A stretch of DNA of 64,000 nt from positions 2,617,104-2,681,103 of the forward strand of contig OZ026614.1 in assembly GCA_964020975.1 (NCBI GenBank), read 5' to 3'. The notes under the pieces were generated by a model that was given only the letters and a program-made list of their open reading frames with translations, made no database searches and had not been told where the DNA came from. A program made the translations under genes and the position numbers. This document shows, piece after piece, positions 33,584 to 45,854 of the stretch (positions are counted from its first letter, which is position 1; each line of letters starts with the position of its first letter). The stretch is from Hermodice carunculata. Lineage: Eukaryota > Annelida > Polychaeta > Eunicida > Amphinomidae.

Positions 33584-33828
33584 GACAGCTGACACAAGGT
33601 GAGCAGACAGCTGAGACAAGGTGAGCAGACAGCTGACACAAGGTGAGCAGACAGCTGACACAAGGGAAGCAGACAGCTGACACAAGGTAAGCAGACAGCT
33701 GATGCAAGGTAAGCAGACAGCTGACACAAGGTAAGCAGACAGCTGACGCAAGGTAAGCAGACAGCTGACACAAGGTAAGCAGACAGCTGACACAAGGTAA
33801 GCAGACAGCTGACACAAGGTGAGCAGAC
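33584..33828. repeat. Minisatellite, 22-bp unit, 11 copies
   Basis: Unit GACAGCTGACACAAGGTAAG plus CA. Each copy holds a CAGCTG E-box and a consensus-like 5' splice site (AAG|GTAAG or AAG|GTGAG) on the plus strand. The leftmost and last copies have GTGAG and the middle copies GTAAG. Long minus-strand open frames here are repeat artefacts. Confidence 0.96.
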
Positions 33829-34159
33829 TCAGGTCAACCTGCTCCTTGCCACTCCTCCAAATAAGTGACTTCTAAAACACTGGTAAGGCCAACTGAAGCA
33901 ATTACCATTAGCAATCATGAGAGTAGAAAAGCGATCAAGATATTCCTTTACACAATAACAAAATGAGCTTGATGTTGCCTTGAATTATATGGTTTATTGG
34001 AAAATTGCCTGACATGTTGTTTGCCAGATGTGAGCAATGCTATTTGTGCGATGCCAAACAAGTGTACCAAAATGAAGAATCCAAATATCTGGCATCAGCC
34101 AGACACAATGCAGGACTGAAATCCACAGATGATGACTTTATACTGTAGATCTAACTACA

Positions 34160-34500
34160 CATACTTTCCACACAAGCTTTGACTCAAGGGTCTGCCATTT
34201 GCTCAAATTAGAAATTTGGCATGCTGCCAAATTTGAGCAAAATACATTGAAGCATTCTGGCGATATTGCAGTAACGACCTTAAGCGAATATGTTATTGGG
34301 CTGCCATTTGCTCAAATTTGGTCATGGTGACACCAAAATCTAATCAGTTCATCTTGCCAGGTAATGTAAGCATATTGCCACATTTAAGCAAAATACACGG
34401 AGGCATTCTTAAGATATTGCAGTAATGAGAATGCTCACATACGGACGGATGGACAGACAACCCGAAAACAAAGGGGGTCCCCCTCCACCCCCGACCCAGC
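34160..34500. repeat. Dispersed repeat, module W of the composite family
   Basis: CATACTTTCCACACAAGCTT leads to CAAGGGTCTGCC, then TGCCATTTGCTCAAATTTGG, TCATGGTGACACCAAAATCT, AATCAGTTCATCTTGCCAGG and GGCATTCTTAAGATATTGCA, and ends ACGGATGGACAGACAACCCG plus GGGGGTCCCCCT. The same order is found three times at 37325-38035. The 330 bp before it (33829-34159) shows nothing. Confidence 0.75.
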
Positions 34501-35267
34501 CCTTAACTGGCAAGTGAATTCTTCACTGGCTTCAGAGTAAAAAATATACAGAATTATCATGTTCTTGGTTAATCATAAACCGTGGTGCTAGTCTAGCACT
34601 ATTGTAATTGAGTAATCTGGGCTCTGTTTTCTTTACAAAGGTTTCCAGAAACAGACTTGAGAACTGCATGATAATGTTGCTTTTTTGTTTAGAGGAAATG
34701 TGCAGAAGTGTTGACAATGGCAAGACAGGTATGTGCTGTGGCTGCCTGTCTCCAGTGTCTCATTGCTACTGTCTCTTGTGCCATTGTTCTACCTGTGCAG
34801 ACTGTGGGGCCAATCCCGGCTGACATGTCAAAGTGATAGTTACAATGGGCCGTGTGTGTACGCCATGTTCTGGCCAGTATTCACGCAGAACCAAAACATA
34901 CCCAGTGGTCTCCTTTCTGGCTCCATTTGGTTTTTTACTTTCTGTGATGACTTTGTGGCAATATCGCGGATAAACACTGACTGATTGAGTCTCAACATGA
35001 GAGAATTCCACAGCAGCCAGATGACTGATCTATGAAGACCACAATTGTGTCTGTTACCTTGTGCAACACTTTTATATATACTTGGTGCCTCTGTCAGATC
35101 CGTAAAGCAGACATCTACTTTTGTTTTGTACACTTTTTCAAATATATAGAAAAATGCAGCTGATATTTAGGCTGACCTTAAATTATATAGGTCATGACCT
35201 AAATACCAAAAGCATACATTTTTTTACCATAAATCCGTGGATTTGAAACTCATTCTTTTCTTTAATA
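34501..35267. other. No recognised feature
   Basis: A plus-strand open frame of 71 codons (34608-34823) is rich in cysteine at its end (MCCGCLSPVSHCYCLLCHC), but I recognise no domain and see no splice context. I do not call it a gene. Confidence 0.4.
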
Positions 35268-35447
35268 CAGTAGTCCCTCCTTTGAAAGACCACTCCTTTG
35301 GGAGACCACCTCCTTTGAGAGACCACAGTTGTCAGGTCTTTCTGTAGTACTTTTCATGTTATTTATACCTACTTTGAGGGACCACCTGCTTTATGTGACC
35401 ACCTTTTGGGTGGCACTAGGGGCGGTCTCTCAAAGGAGGGACTACTG
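35268..35447. mobile_element. TA-flanked MITE, 180 bp, copy A
   Basis: Terminal inverted repeats CAGTAGTCCCTCCTTTGA / TCAAAGGAGGGACTACTG, flanked by TA on both sides. Inside, the motif CCTTTGAGAGACCACC is repeated several times. It is the same length as the copy at 40581-40760, with about five differences by eye. Non-coding; mariner/Tc1-like by target site. Confidence 0.9.
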
Positions 35448-35989
35448 TATTTAATTATTTAATATTACTACTCTTAATTTACATATGGTCCTAATGGGTC
35501 AACATTAAGGTTATTTTTGCCCCTAAATGTAAATTCATAATTGATCATGTGGATTGTGCATCAGCCCATGACCTAATTTCCATGCAGGGAAGCCCAATAA
35601 CTTTTTGAAATATAATTTGTCATATAGATTTACATTGTGTGATGTGACCCCTCAAAACCCAAGGTCAAAATCATGGCCTATGTTTGCAAAACTGTATTGT
35701 TGAAAGAAAGGAAGAAAAACGTGAGAAAAATGGAGCTGGAGGGAAGGAGGGATGAACAGGGAGGAAGAAAAAGGAAAGATGGAGGGAGGAATGGACAGGA
35801 GGAGGAATAAGGAAGGAGAGAGGAAAGAATGGACAGGAAGGGGGAAAAAGAAAAAAAGAAGGAAGAAAAAGACTAAAACTTCACACTTGCTCTTGAGCAA
35901 ATCTGTCTGTATGCCTAGAAAATTGTTCAAATTTAGTAAAATATTTAAAAAATTTGTTCAATTAAAATTGTATGTTACCGTATCCTAAA
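35448..35989. other. No gene; purine-rich tract inside
   Basis: From about 35703 to 35875 the plus strand is nearly all A and G (GGAAGGAGGGA, GAAGGAAGAAAAAG). The rest is plain AT-rich sequence. Confidence 0.6.
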
Positions 35990-37201
35990 CACAATCATTT
36001 CAATTGAAATTGCCCTACATCTTTAATAAGTTTGAAATGGTGAGCACTGAAATCTTCTAAATGTGCCCAATTAGCATAAATTAAAATTGTACAACTTTCA
36101 TTTTCAGTTTGTTGGATGCACCTATACCACAAACCAGTGAATTTCAATAGCAATTGATACCTCTGTCTACAATACATTTAAGGCTATTCAACATTCAAAG
36201 TATGCCTAATTAGCATAAAGTCACATTTTATATCTTCCACTTTCATTTCATTAAATGCCCTTGAGTACAAACCTAACAATTAAGTTGGATGGACCCCTGT
36301 ATTTGTAATCATTTTGAAAAGAAACAAAAACAAAACAAGAGGATTCTGGTGAGCCCATGCTCAGCTGACCTATTATGAACACAGCAAAGTGAACTAAGCC
36401 CATCTTGATTAGAACACTCCCCATTGACTTTTTGGTTATCAATAGGAATACATGCATTAACCAAAAGCTACATAAATTTATTAAAATTCAGCAATCCAGA
36501 GTATCATCACCTGACAAACATAATTATTTGTTTAACCCTCCCAGAAGCTACATTTCCACCCAGTGTTAGAACAATTTGAGTGAAAGTTGTGAAGAAGTCA
36601 AATATAATGAAAGCACACAAAAATTTGTACAAAAAAAAAAAAAAAAAAAAAAGAAAGATAAATAAATAGGTAAATAGAAAAAATCATGGTGCCACCTGTT
36701 AAAAAAATTCAGTTCTTTTGGAGAAGACTTTTTCTTTTAAAGATTTTGCCAAAAAAAGGAGCCCCCCCCCCCCCCAAATCATAAAAATTCAAAAATCACT
36801 GGAGCATAACCATTTGAACAAGCTTGGTAGAGAGCCACCTAATGGAACATTCCCACCAAGTTTGAAGTAAATCAGGTTCACGGTTTTGGAGAATGAGTAA
36901 AAAATGTGAATTTCCATTGCAATACCCATAGAACTGGCAGTTCTATCTAGAACAGTTTTGAAGACATGGAAGATATAAGACTTCAATTGCCTGTAATACG
37001 CATGCTTTTGAAAATGTTAATCATTCCAAATCAGAGGATCAGAGGATTTATTTCACAAATAGGACTATGGCAATGCACCAGTTTGGATTTCTACCAATGA
37101 GTGGTCTTGGGAAAAAAGCTGAGGAGCAAATTTAAATGGAAAGAAAGAGACAGATGCAGAAGAAAGAAAAATTGACAAATGTCTGTGTTTACACAGACAT
37201 C

Positions 37202-37268
<67 letters not shown>

Positions 37269-38110
37269 AATGTCATCTATCACTGTGCTTCCTTAAAATA
37301 TTCTGTCAGTTTGAATTCAGATAAAAACTAGACATACTTTCAATGCAAGGCGTTGATTGAAGGGTCTGCCAAGAGAAAATGCTGCCATTTGCTCAAATTT
37401 AGTCATGGTGAGACCAAAATCATATAATTTCATTTTGCCATGTTAGATAAGCATACTGCCAAACTTGAGCAAAATACATTGAAGCATTCTGGGGATATTG
37501 TGGTAACAAGCCCTAACAAGCATGTAATTAGGCCACCATTTGTTCAAATTAGGCCATGGTGACATCAAAATCTAATCAGTTCATCTTGCAAGGTAAGATT
37601 AGCATTCTGCCAAATTTGAGGAAAATACATGGAGGCATTCTGTAGATATTGCGGTAACGAAAATGTGCATATCCTGAAGGATGGAAATTTAGACGGACAA
37701 CTCGAAAACACAAGGGTCCCCCTAATGGGGCAGACCCTTAAAAATGACGAAAGAAAGAAACAAACAAAAAAGGAAGGAAAGAAAACTAGAGATACTTTCA
37801 CCGCAAAGTGTTGACTGAAGGGTCTGCCAGGAATGAGGCTGCCACTTGCTCAAATTAAGTCATGGTGACACGAAAATCTAATCATTTCATTTTGCCAGGT
37901 AAGATAAGCATATTGCCAAATTTGAGGAAAATTCATGGAGGCATTCTGTAGATATTGTTGTAAGGAGAATGTGCACATCCGAATGGACAGACAACCCCAA
38001 AACATAAAGGTTCCCCCTATGGGGCAGACCCTTAAATAAAAAGACAGAAATGTCACCTACCACTGAGCACCCTCACAATATACTGTCAGTTTGCATTCAG
38101 ATAGAAAATA
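35990..38110. repeat. Composite non-coding repeat, about 2.1 kb, modules U-Z-Y-V-GAAA-W
   Basis: This is the longest run of modules that recur in the window: U (35990-36345), Z (36345-36420, ending CCCATGCTCAGCTGACC), Y (36440-36940), V (36940-37200), a GAAA microsatellite (37203-37270) and W in three units (37325-38035). W units are bounded by AAGGGTCTGCC and GGCAGACCCTT, an 11-bp inverted pair. Relatives: U at 3780 and 28235; Z with Y at 7495 and 43960; Y at 32165 and 48560; V with GAAA at 5810; W at 34160. No protein-coding capacity was seen. Confidence 0.65.
37203..37270. repeat. GAAA microsatellite inside the composite repeat
   Basis: About 17 GAAA units, flanked on the left by CAGACATCA and on the right by TGTCATCTATCACTGTGC. 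The right flank resembles the sequence after the third W unit (38049-38070). Confidence 0.97.
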
Positions 38111-39344
38111 AAAATGTTTTCTATTATGTGGTTCCCATGTACCATGCCAAAATTTAGTTTAAGGTAATGTCCAACTGATTTTGGAACATTTTGGTGACAT
38201 TTTGGTAGGCATATATGTTGTCTATCATATGTCCAAATTTAGTCATTCTTGCCTCTATACAATCTGAAGAAATTAACAAAATACTTTCAATGTTAACATG
38301 ATTGTTGTTGATGGACCATGTTAAACTTTGGATCTTGACAACTGATAAGTATCTATTCTAAAATGTCTGTTTTACATGGATATTTCTCTATAATGAATTC
38401 TCTGAAAAAAAATAAATCAAATAATTTACTCTAAAAATTCTCAAGAGCAAAAACATATCATGGATTTTCTGAGAAATGATCAGTTCTTTTCTAAATGCAT
38501 ATCAAAAATGAAGAGTCCAACAAACTTTATCAACTTTACAAAAACAACCATTTCCCAATTTTTGTATCACCATTGTAAACAAACAGATACAGTTCTGATA
38601 CCTTTTGGCAGATATACGTGTTTGAAATTTTAATAGTGCAAATTTTATCTTATACCTTTTTTGACAAATATCCAAAATTTTACAGATACCACTTTACCCA
38701 AAAAGGCTAGTGTTTATACAACTCTAAATTTTGAGTTCCATCTTTAGTGCAGACAGATTCTGCAAAAATTGCTGTTAGTTGAGTATATAGGATTAATTGA
38801 TTATTTCAGGTATGCATGTTTCTGTGATATTTGGCCTAAAAGCGAAGTCCCTTTAGCAGGTTGGCCATTATCGTATACATGTAGGTTGTTTGAGAATGGT
38901 GGTGTTGGTCCAGTGACTACCAGAGCTGCCTCCACACAACTGTCTGATCTGCTGCCCTGTTGGTGCCAAAGGAGCAACTGGCAGTAAGAAGACCCTCCGA
39001 GTCTTGACATCAAGGTGTGATCATCCACAAGTTACATATGCAGTGGTGTGTCTCAGCTGGGACATGCTATGGTTTTGGGTGGTCTGGCATGCAATAAGCC
39101 TAACTCTGACCTCTTTTAATGACCACAGCTTTGTGGCTTGATGGCTGTATCAGTCAATATCAGTACATTTTACTTGCCCCATTCTGCTTCTTTCTTTCTC
39201 TTGAAAAAGGAGAAAGAGGTCATTTTGGTAAATTATTGAGGTTTTCAATATATTGCTGCCATGTACAGCCACATCATGGCACAATCTGAGGTCATTGAAT
39301 CCTACTGGGGTTTACTGCTGGCTGAGGCACTTTATATGTGGCCA
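38111..39344. other. No recognised feature
   Basis: About 1.2 kb of AT-rich DNA with short open frames and no repeat family that I could match. Confidence 0.45.
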
Positions 39345-40440
39345 CTCACCATAAACTGGGGTACTTGTATACCGTCACCCTGCCCTACACTGGGGCACTC
39401 TCATATACCATCACCCTGCCCTTCACAGGGGCACTCTCATATACCATCACCCTGCCCTTCACAGGGGCACTCTCATATACCATCAACCGGCCCCACACAG
39501 GCACTCTCATATACTGTCAACCTGCTGTACACTGGGGCATTCTCATATATCCTCAAACTGTCCTACACTAGGGCATTCTCATATACCATCAACTGGCCCT
39601 ACAATGGGGCACTTTCATATACCATCAACCTGCCCTACAAAGGGGCACTTTCATATACCATCAACCTGCCCTTCACTTGGGGCACTCTCATATGCCATCA
39701 ACCAGCCCTACAAAGGGGCACTTTCATATACCATCACCCTGCCCTTCACTTGGGGCACTCTCATATACCATCATCCTGCCCTTCACTTGGGGCACTCTCA
39801 TATACCATCACCCTGTCCTTCATTGGGCATTCTCATATACCATCAACCTGCCCTACACTGGGGCACTCTCATATACCATCACCTTGCCCTTCACAGGGGC
39901 ACTCTCATATACCATCACTCTGCCCTTCACTTGGGGCACTCTCGTATACCATCACCCTGCCCTTCATTGGGGCATTCTCATACACCATCAAGCTCTGTTA
40001 CACAGGGGCACTCTCATATACTGTCAACCTGCTGTACACTGGGGCATTCTCATATATCCTCAAACTGTCCTACACTGGGGCACTCTCATATACCATCAAC
40101 TGGCCCTACAAAGCGGCACTCTCAAATGCCATCAACCAGCCCTACACTGGGGCACTCTCATATACCATCACCCTGCCCTACATTGGGGCACTCTCATATA
40201 CCATCACCCTGCCCTACACCGGGGCACTCTCATATACCATCACCCTGCCCTACACCGGGGCACTCTCATATACCATCACCCTGCCCTACACCAGGGCACT
40301 CTCACGTCATATGTAGTAAATCTGTCCAACACTGGGACACGATCAGATATGCAGTCAACCTGCCCTACACTGGAGCACTCATATACATGCAAGCAAACTG
40401 TCCTACACTGGGGCACTCTCATATGCAGTCCACCTGTATA
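39345..40440. repeat. Minisatellite, 36-bp unit, about 30 copies
   Basis: Unit CCATCACCCTGCCCTACACT followed by GGGGCACTCTCATATA, with frequent CTTCACAGGGGC, CTTCACTTGGGGC and CTACAAAGGGGC variants. Since 36 is a multiple of three, each plus frame gives a 12-residue peptide repeat such as ITLPYTGALSYT, open for 250-420 codons. All three frames are equally open, which argues against selection for any one of them. The right edge, after 40300, decays. Confidence 0.97.
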
Positions 40441-40460
40441 TTTATAGTAGGCTACCCAGT

Positions 40461-40760
<300 letters not shown>

Positions 40761-40763
40761 TAT

Positions 40764-40800
<37 letters not shown>

Positions 40801-41077
40801 CCTATATATATATTAAGAACTGGGTCTGTCTTGCAGGCAAATACAAAGTCACGCAATATGTGATTTGCTCAACAACAGTTACATTATAATACAATCTGGA
40901 GAACCCCCCAATTAGTGACATCTCGATGTACTATAGGGCGATCCAGTTGAAATAAATATGTTTAAACTAATCCCCTTTCAAGGATATCTTCCTCAATTTT
41001 ATCTCCCTTTTCACATGAAAACAAATACATCTGGGGTGTCAAAAAGTATCTTTTTTTTTCTTTTCTAGCAGATATGG

Positions 41078-41219
41078 GTTCTAAGGCTACTTTTTGCTTG
41101 AGACTAGGATTGCTGGTATCTGAATGAAAGGTATCTTCATGAGGAATTTGAATCTTTTAACCATTCTATGTTTAACAGAAATCAGAAAATGACTACAGCA
41201 GTGATTAGCACTTTAAGGG
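41078..41219. mobile_element. Half copy of the TTAA-flanked hairpin MITE
   Basis: Reverse complement of the left half of 45855-46085: shared strings CTACTTTTTGCTT, TGCTGGTATCTGAATGAAAG, GTATCTTCATGAGGAATTTG, TTTTAACCATTCTATGTTTAA and GTGATTAGCACTTTAAGGG, ending at TTAA (41220-41223). The match stops where the central hairpin would begin, so the other half is missing. Confidence 0.75.
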
Positions 41220-41499
41220 TTAAGTTGATGAAAACCTCTATTCCTAGTCAGGGATACATCAACTAGGTTAACCTCGGAAAATTTGCATTTTTGCAGATTT
41301 CTAGAAATTGGTATGTATTGTAATCATATTACTGTAACCTGCAGTCTTTAACTTTGCTCCTTTTATACACCCCTACATATTTCATGATTTTGCAAACCTT
41401 GACTAAGCTCCAAATTAACCCCTTTTCCTACCAAATTCAGGGCATACAGATTGTGAAAACAAGAGTGGTGGCTAAGGCCTAAGTATTGTATACACGATT

Positions 41500-41632
41500 T
41501 GCTCAAATATTGTGTGGGTGACTTGCTCAAGTTATGTTTGGGTGACTTGTGCAAGTATATTGTCTGGGTGACTTGCTCAAGTTATGTTTGGGTGACTTGT
41601 GCAAGTATATTATCTGGGTGACTTGCTCAAAT
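41500..41632. repeat. Tandem repeat, 50-bp unit, 2.6 copies
   Basis: GTGACTTGCTCAAGTTATGT followed by TTGGGTGACTTGTGCAAGTA and TATTGTCTGG. Each 50-bp unit is itself two related half-units built on GGGTGACTTG..CAAGT. Confidence 0.85.
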
Positions 41633-43959
41633 GTGCATATATCTTGATCAGGTATTGTATATACATGTATAACTTGCTCTTGTCAACTGTTCATCACAGT
41701 GCCTTCCGATCTGGCATCAGCTAAAAAGTTCAATATGTGTGTACAAACCAAATAGAAGAACACTAGCCAATATGTGAGTGCTCACACGCACATGGATGGT
41801 GACTATGAGCATAGCTGTACGACGACTGAGTCATCACAGTGCCATGTGCTTCACACCTACTTGGTATGTAGTTGTCAAGTCGAGCAGCACTCCGGCTAAC
41901 CATTGTTTCTTCTCTCCACAATACACAGGTGTATCTGCCTGGCTTATGTACTGGACAGCAAAGCACATATCGTGATTGCTGGGAGTCTGTTTCTGCACAC
42001 ACAATTATATAGGCAATTATATCAATGTTACCTTGTAAACATATTTATTTCACCTGGGATGCCCAATGGTCATACCTAACTAAATAAAGGGTTCTCCAGG
42101 CACGCAATAGAAATACAGAGAACATACACAACAACAACAGGACAAAACAATAATAAATTAAATAGGTGAATAAAACTAACTGAGCTCAGTGACAGTGGAT
42201 TGGGACACCACAGGTTTGAAAACAAATTGCTGTGATTCATTAATAAAGGTTCATGCTGCTTTGTACAATATTATCTACCTAACCACCTGGGTCACAACCA
42301 GAGTGACCTCTTTGTATAGTACACAGCAACCACTAGCATACTGGGTACAATAAAAAAATACTGTTTAGTTGATTCATTATAACTTCCATAGGTGCATAAA
42401 GGTTCAGGCAAAATATTACTTTGAACAAATGGTGCCACAAACAGGAATGACCAAGACAGTTGTACAATACATGGCAGATATTCAGAAAATGTTAGCCATA
42501 TGCAAAAAAAGGGTGCAGGTTTTTGCCACAAACATTATAACCTTTGAGTTCTATTTGCTGCAACACAAAGTCAAAGACAGTTTAACCTTGACAGCTTCGA
42601 TCATTCCAAAATTTTATAGTTCCTGGAACAAAAGACGATGCTGAGGTGACAGTCTGTGTCACTCATTAATATCCACTGTACAGGATAATCTGGCCTTGGT
42701 CGATCAACCATTTTACATTTACTCCCATGGGACTGACTTTCATTTATTTTAGTTTCAACTTGTTACTTCAGTTTTAATTTGAATGTTTTACATGCTTTGT
42801 ATATGCCACTTTCTAAGTGCCAATGAAGCTTTAGCATGACAAGTTCAGAAAATCAATATTATTTTAGAACATATACAATGTAAATGGTAAATTCAGACTT
42901 TTAATATCAATTTATATGAACTATTCAGCAGGAATCAACTCTTACTTGATTTTTCACACAGTTTTTACCACCAAAAATGATATCATGTAGCCTATAGTAC
43001 ATGTGCAATATGTTTCCGACAAGCTCAGCTGACAAATTCAGCTGAGCCAGGAAGCTGGCATACAGTCTTGCATGACTCAACAAGAGAATGGGGTAATGAG
43101 CATTGCAGCCCCCTACCCACAGTAGCAGCAATTTTTTTTTTCTTTTGAATTCCCAGGAAATAAATTTGCAGTATCTTGGTTCCCCTGCGACTTACTAGAC
43201 TGGCAGGAAATCAATATAGCAATATTTACATCCTCCCTCCCTTGTAGCTAAGCACACACTCAACACTTCCTTGTCTAATGTCATTCCCCATATTCCAAAC
43301 ATTTACAAAATAAAAGAAAGAAGAAAAAAAACAAAAACAAAAGCAGAAAATCAGATGTGCCATATGAAATGCACATGAAACAGGAAAAAATAGCTACTTG
43401 TGTATGTATGCATAGTATTTACATAACAATAGCCAGATAATCATGTAATTAGCTGTCTCTTTCTTCCTGTCATTTGGCAGAGCAGAACTTATTGGGGTCA
43501 CAGCCAACATATCCTGCTCACACTGGCTATGTACAGAGTGTCAGCATAACCTACACACTGGCCAGGTTTTACTCACAATTAATAGTTTTAACAAGTGAAT
43601 AAATCAGTCCAAGAAAACAAGAAAGTTGATTACATGAATGTGACTGTTGATATCCACCATGACAGCTTGGCTCTTGGTCCTGCCAACTTTTACCTGGATG
43701 GCACAATGTATTGCACACAGACCCAAGCCCTGTAACCTTGCCTGCGTAGCATCCTGTGCTCTGAACGAAACAGCTGGGTTAGGTTTGCTGTACATAGGGG
43801 TCTACAAACACACCATGATCAGAACTAGCCAAGTATTTATAAAACCTTGCCTCATGCCTGGCCTTACAGTACATACAAAGCTTGAAGTTGAAGTACCAAC
43901 AGTGCTGCCAGACTTCTCAAGACAGATCTGTATTTGTGTCAAAACAAGACATAATAATA
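41633..43959. other. No recognised feature
   Basis: About 2.3 kb with only short open frames and a few A tracts (42355, 43320). No gene, known repeat or RNA was recognised. Confidence 0.4.
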
Positions 43960-44790
43960 ATGATAAAGATAAGAGGGCTGTAACAGTCCTGTGCTCAGCT
44001 GACCTTACATGCAAACATGGAAGCGGTCTTGTCAATTTAAGAATGATATCAAGGTCACCTCTGTTTAAGACCATCAATCTTGCTAACATGAACATATCCC
44101 CTTACCTATTTTTCCAAATTTTGATTGTTTGTTAAAAAATTAGAATATATTAACACCACCCAGTGGTGAACACATTTGGTGAAGATCAAGTACATGTAAA
44201 TTCCTGATAAGTCTGAAGAGGATCCAATGGCCTGTTTGCGAGAAAAAGTCAAGAAAAGTAAAAACACACAAAAATTCTTTAAAATTTAATATATATAGTG
44301 AAACCTCATTATAAAGACACTTAGACATCTGACATATTCAATACAGTGACACAGAGTTTCCTGGGAAAAGATATATTTTCTTCGTTATTTGACTCATTTA
44401 TCTCAGATATTCAGTTGTCCGACACATTTGTTTTGGAACAGATGGTGTCATTATGATGAGTTTTCACTGTATATCATAGTGCCATCTGTTGAAGAAATTA
44501 TGATCTGGAGGTCCCAAGAAGTGTCCCAATGCAATTTCAAAACAACTGTCTTAACAGTTTTGGAAAGATTTTTTTAAGGTTTTGCCAAAAAATGGACAAA
44601 AAATGGACAAAAAATAAAAAAAATCCAAAAATCACTGAAGTGTGACCATTTGAACAAATTGGTAGAAACTCACCCAAGGTTCATCCCCGCCAAGTTGGAA
44701 GTGGATCTGGTTGACATGTTTTGTAGAGGTCCAAACTGTGACTTATCATTGCAACCACATGGACTCGCACTGTAATCAATGGGAATGTAT
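43960..44790. repeat. Dispersed repeat, modules Z and Y, with a nested MITE
   Basis: Z: AGAGGGCTGTAACAGTCCTG TGCTCAGCTGACCTTAC (43972-44010). Y: CACACAAAAATTC (44265), then after an inserted MITE ATAGTGCCATCTGTTGAAG (44478), CCCAAGAAGTGTCCC, TTTTGCCAAAAAATGG, AATCACTGAAGTGTGACCAT and CCAAGTTGGAAGTGGATCTG. The order is the same as at 36345-36940. Confidence 0.65.
44296..44469. mobile_element. TA-flanked MITE, 174 bp, nested in module Y
   Basis: Left end TAGTGAAACCTCATTATAAA; the right end, read inverted, is CAGTGAAAACTCATCATAAT, both followed by GACAC. Flanked by TA. Module Y sequence continues on both sides, so this element inserted into an existing Y copy. Confidence 0.75.
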
Positions 44791-45213
44791 GTACATTGTA
44801 TTCACCGATAAGTTCCCATATTGGCTTAAAATCAGATATGCAAAATATATTATATGCACTTGTTGTTTACAGCTGCATGCTTTGTTATCTTCATCTTATT
44901 TTTGTTCTATATGCAGAGATATAAGAGAAAAGTAAACCATTAAGAATCAAGTATTGTTGCCTGCTAAACAGACTAACGTCCAGGATTTCCACATCTCACT
45001 CAAGTGTCATTGATAATAACGAGCTTGGTCTGCCCTGCAGACAACAGGACTAAACCTGTTCAGTGGGACAAGTGATAAATTTATTCAAACTCAGACTAAT
45101 TTAAAAGAAACTTACTATTTTAAAAATTAATCAATTTACCAGTTATTAATCAGACAGGGGTTCACTGTGTCTGTTATTGTGTCAGTGATTTGGGACACAG
45201 TGTATTCAGGTGG

Positions 45214-45516
45214 ACAGGAGCCAGTGCAGTGGTAACTTTGTACACAGTATGACAGGAGCCAGTGCAGTGGTAACTTTGTACACAGCATGACAGGAGCCAG
45301 TGCAGTGGTAACTTTGTACACAGCATGACAGGAGCCAGTGCAGTGGTAACTTTGTACACAGCATGACAGGAGCCAGTGCAGTGGTAACTTTGTACACAGC
45401 ATGACAGGAGCCAGTGCAGTGGTAACTTTGTACACAGCATGACAGGAGCCAGTGCAGTGGTAACTTTGTACACAGTATGACAGGAGCCAGTGCAGTTGTA
45501 ACTTTTCACACAGCAT
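45214..45516. repeat. Minisatellite, 38-bp unit, eight copies
   Basis: Unit ACAGGAGCCAGTGCAGTGGT followed by AACTTTGTACACAGCATG, at exact 38-bp spacing from 45214 to 45480. The first and seventh copies end GTATG. Very uniform, hence recent. Confidence 0.96.
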
Positions 45517-45610
45517 GCTTGGCTTAGATTTAGTCTATTGCAGTCAATTTAAAAGTGGACCAGAAGTTTAGCCCTTTAGATAGTTGGTTTCGAAAGACTG
45601 AAGACATAGA

Positions 45611-45680
45611 GGGGGGGGGGGGGGGGAGGGGGCACCCAAAATTAATATGAAGACCTATTGCTGGGGGAGGGGGGGCACAA
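45611..45680. repeat. G-rich tracts
   Basis: A run of 16 G, then GAGGGGG, and a second G-rich block (GGGGGAGGGGGGG) near 45664-45676. They could form quadruplex structure; nothing else was seen there. Confidence 0.85.
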
Positions 45681-45854
45681 CACCATGACACCTCACCCCA
45701 ATATCCCCTCCACCCCACACACCCCAGGAATCCCCATGTATCTATAAAATAACATAAATTTGTAAAAACTAAAGCAATTTGCAGTGTACCCCAGTGCTGC
45801 AGTTTCACACTCAGAATATATTTATTGGACAAGATCAAGTACAACAGTGTTTAT

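Noticed and set aside
33459-33817. Minus-strand open frames of 72-118 codons with LSAYLVSAVCLPC repeats
   Set aside because: Products of the 22-bp minisatellite, open in several frames.
34608-34823. Cysteine-rich end of a 71-codon frame
   Set aside because: The cysteines do not fit a zinc-finger or toxin spacing that I know, and no signal peptide or exon context is present.
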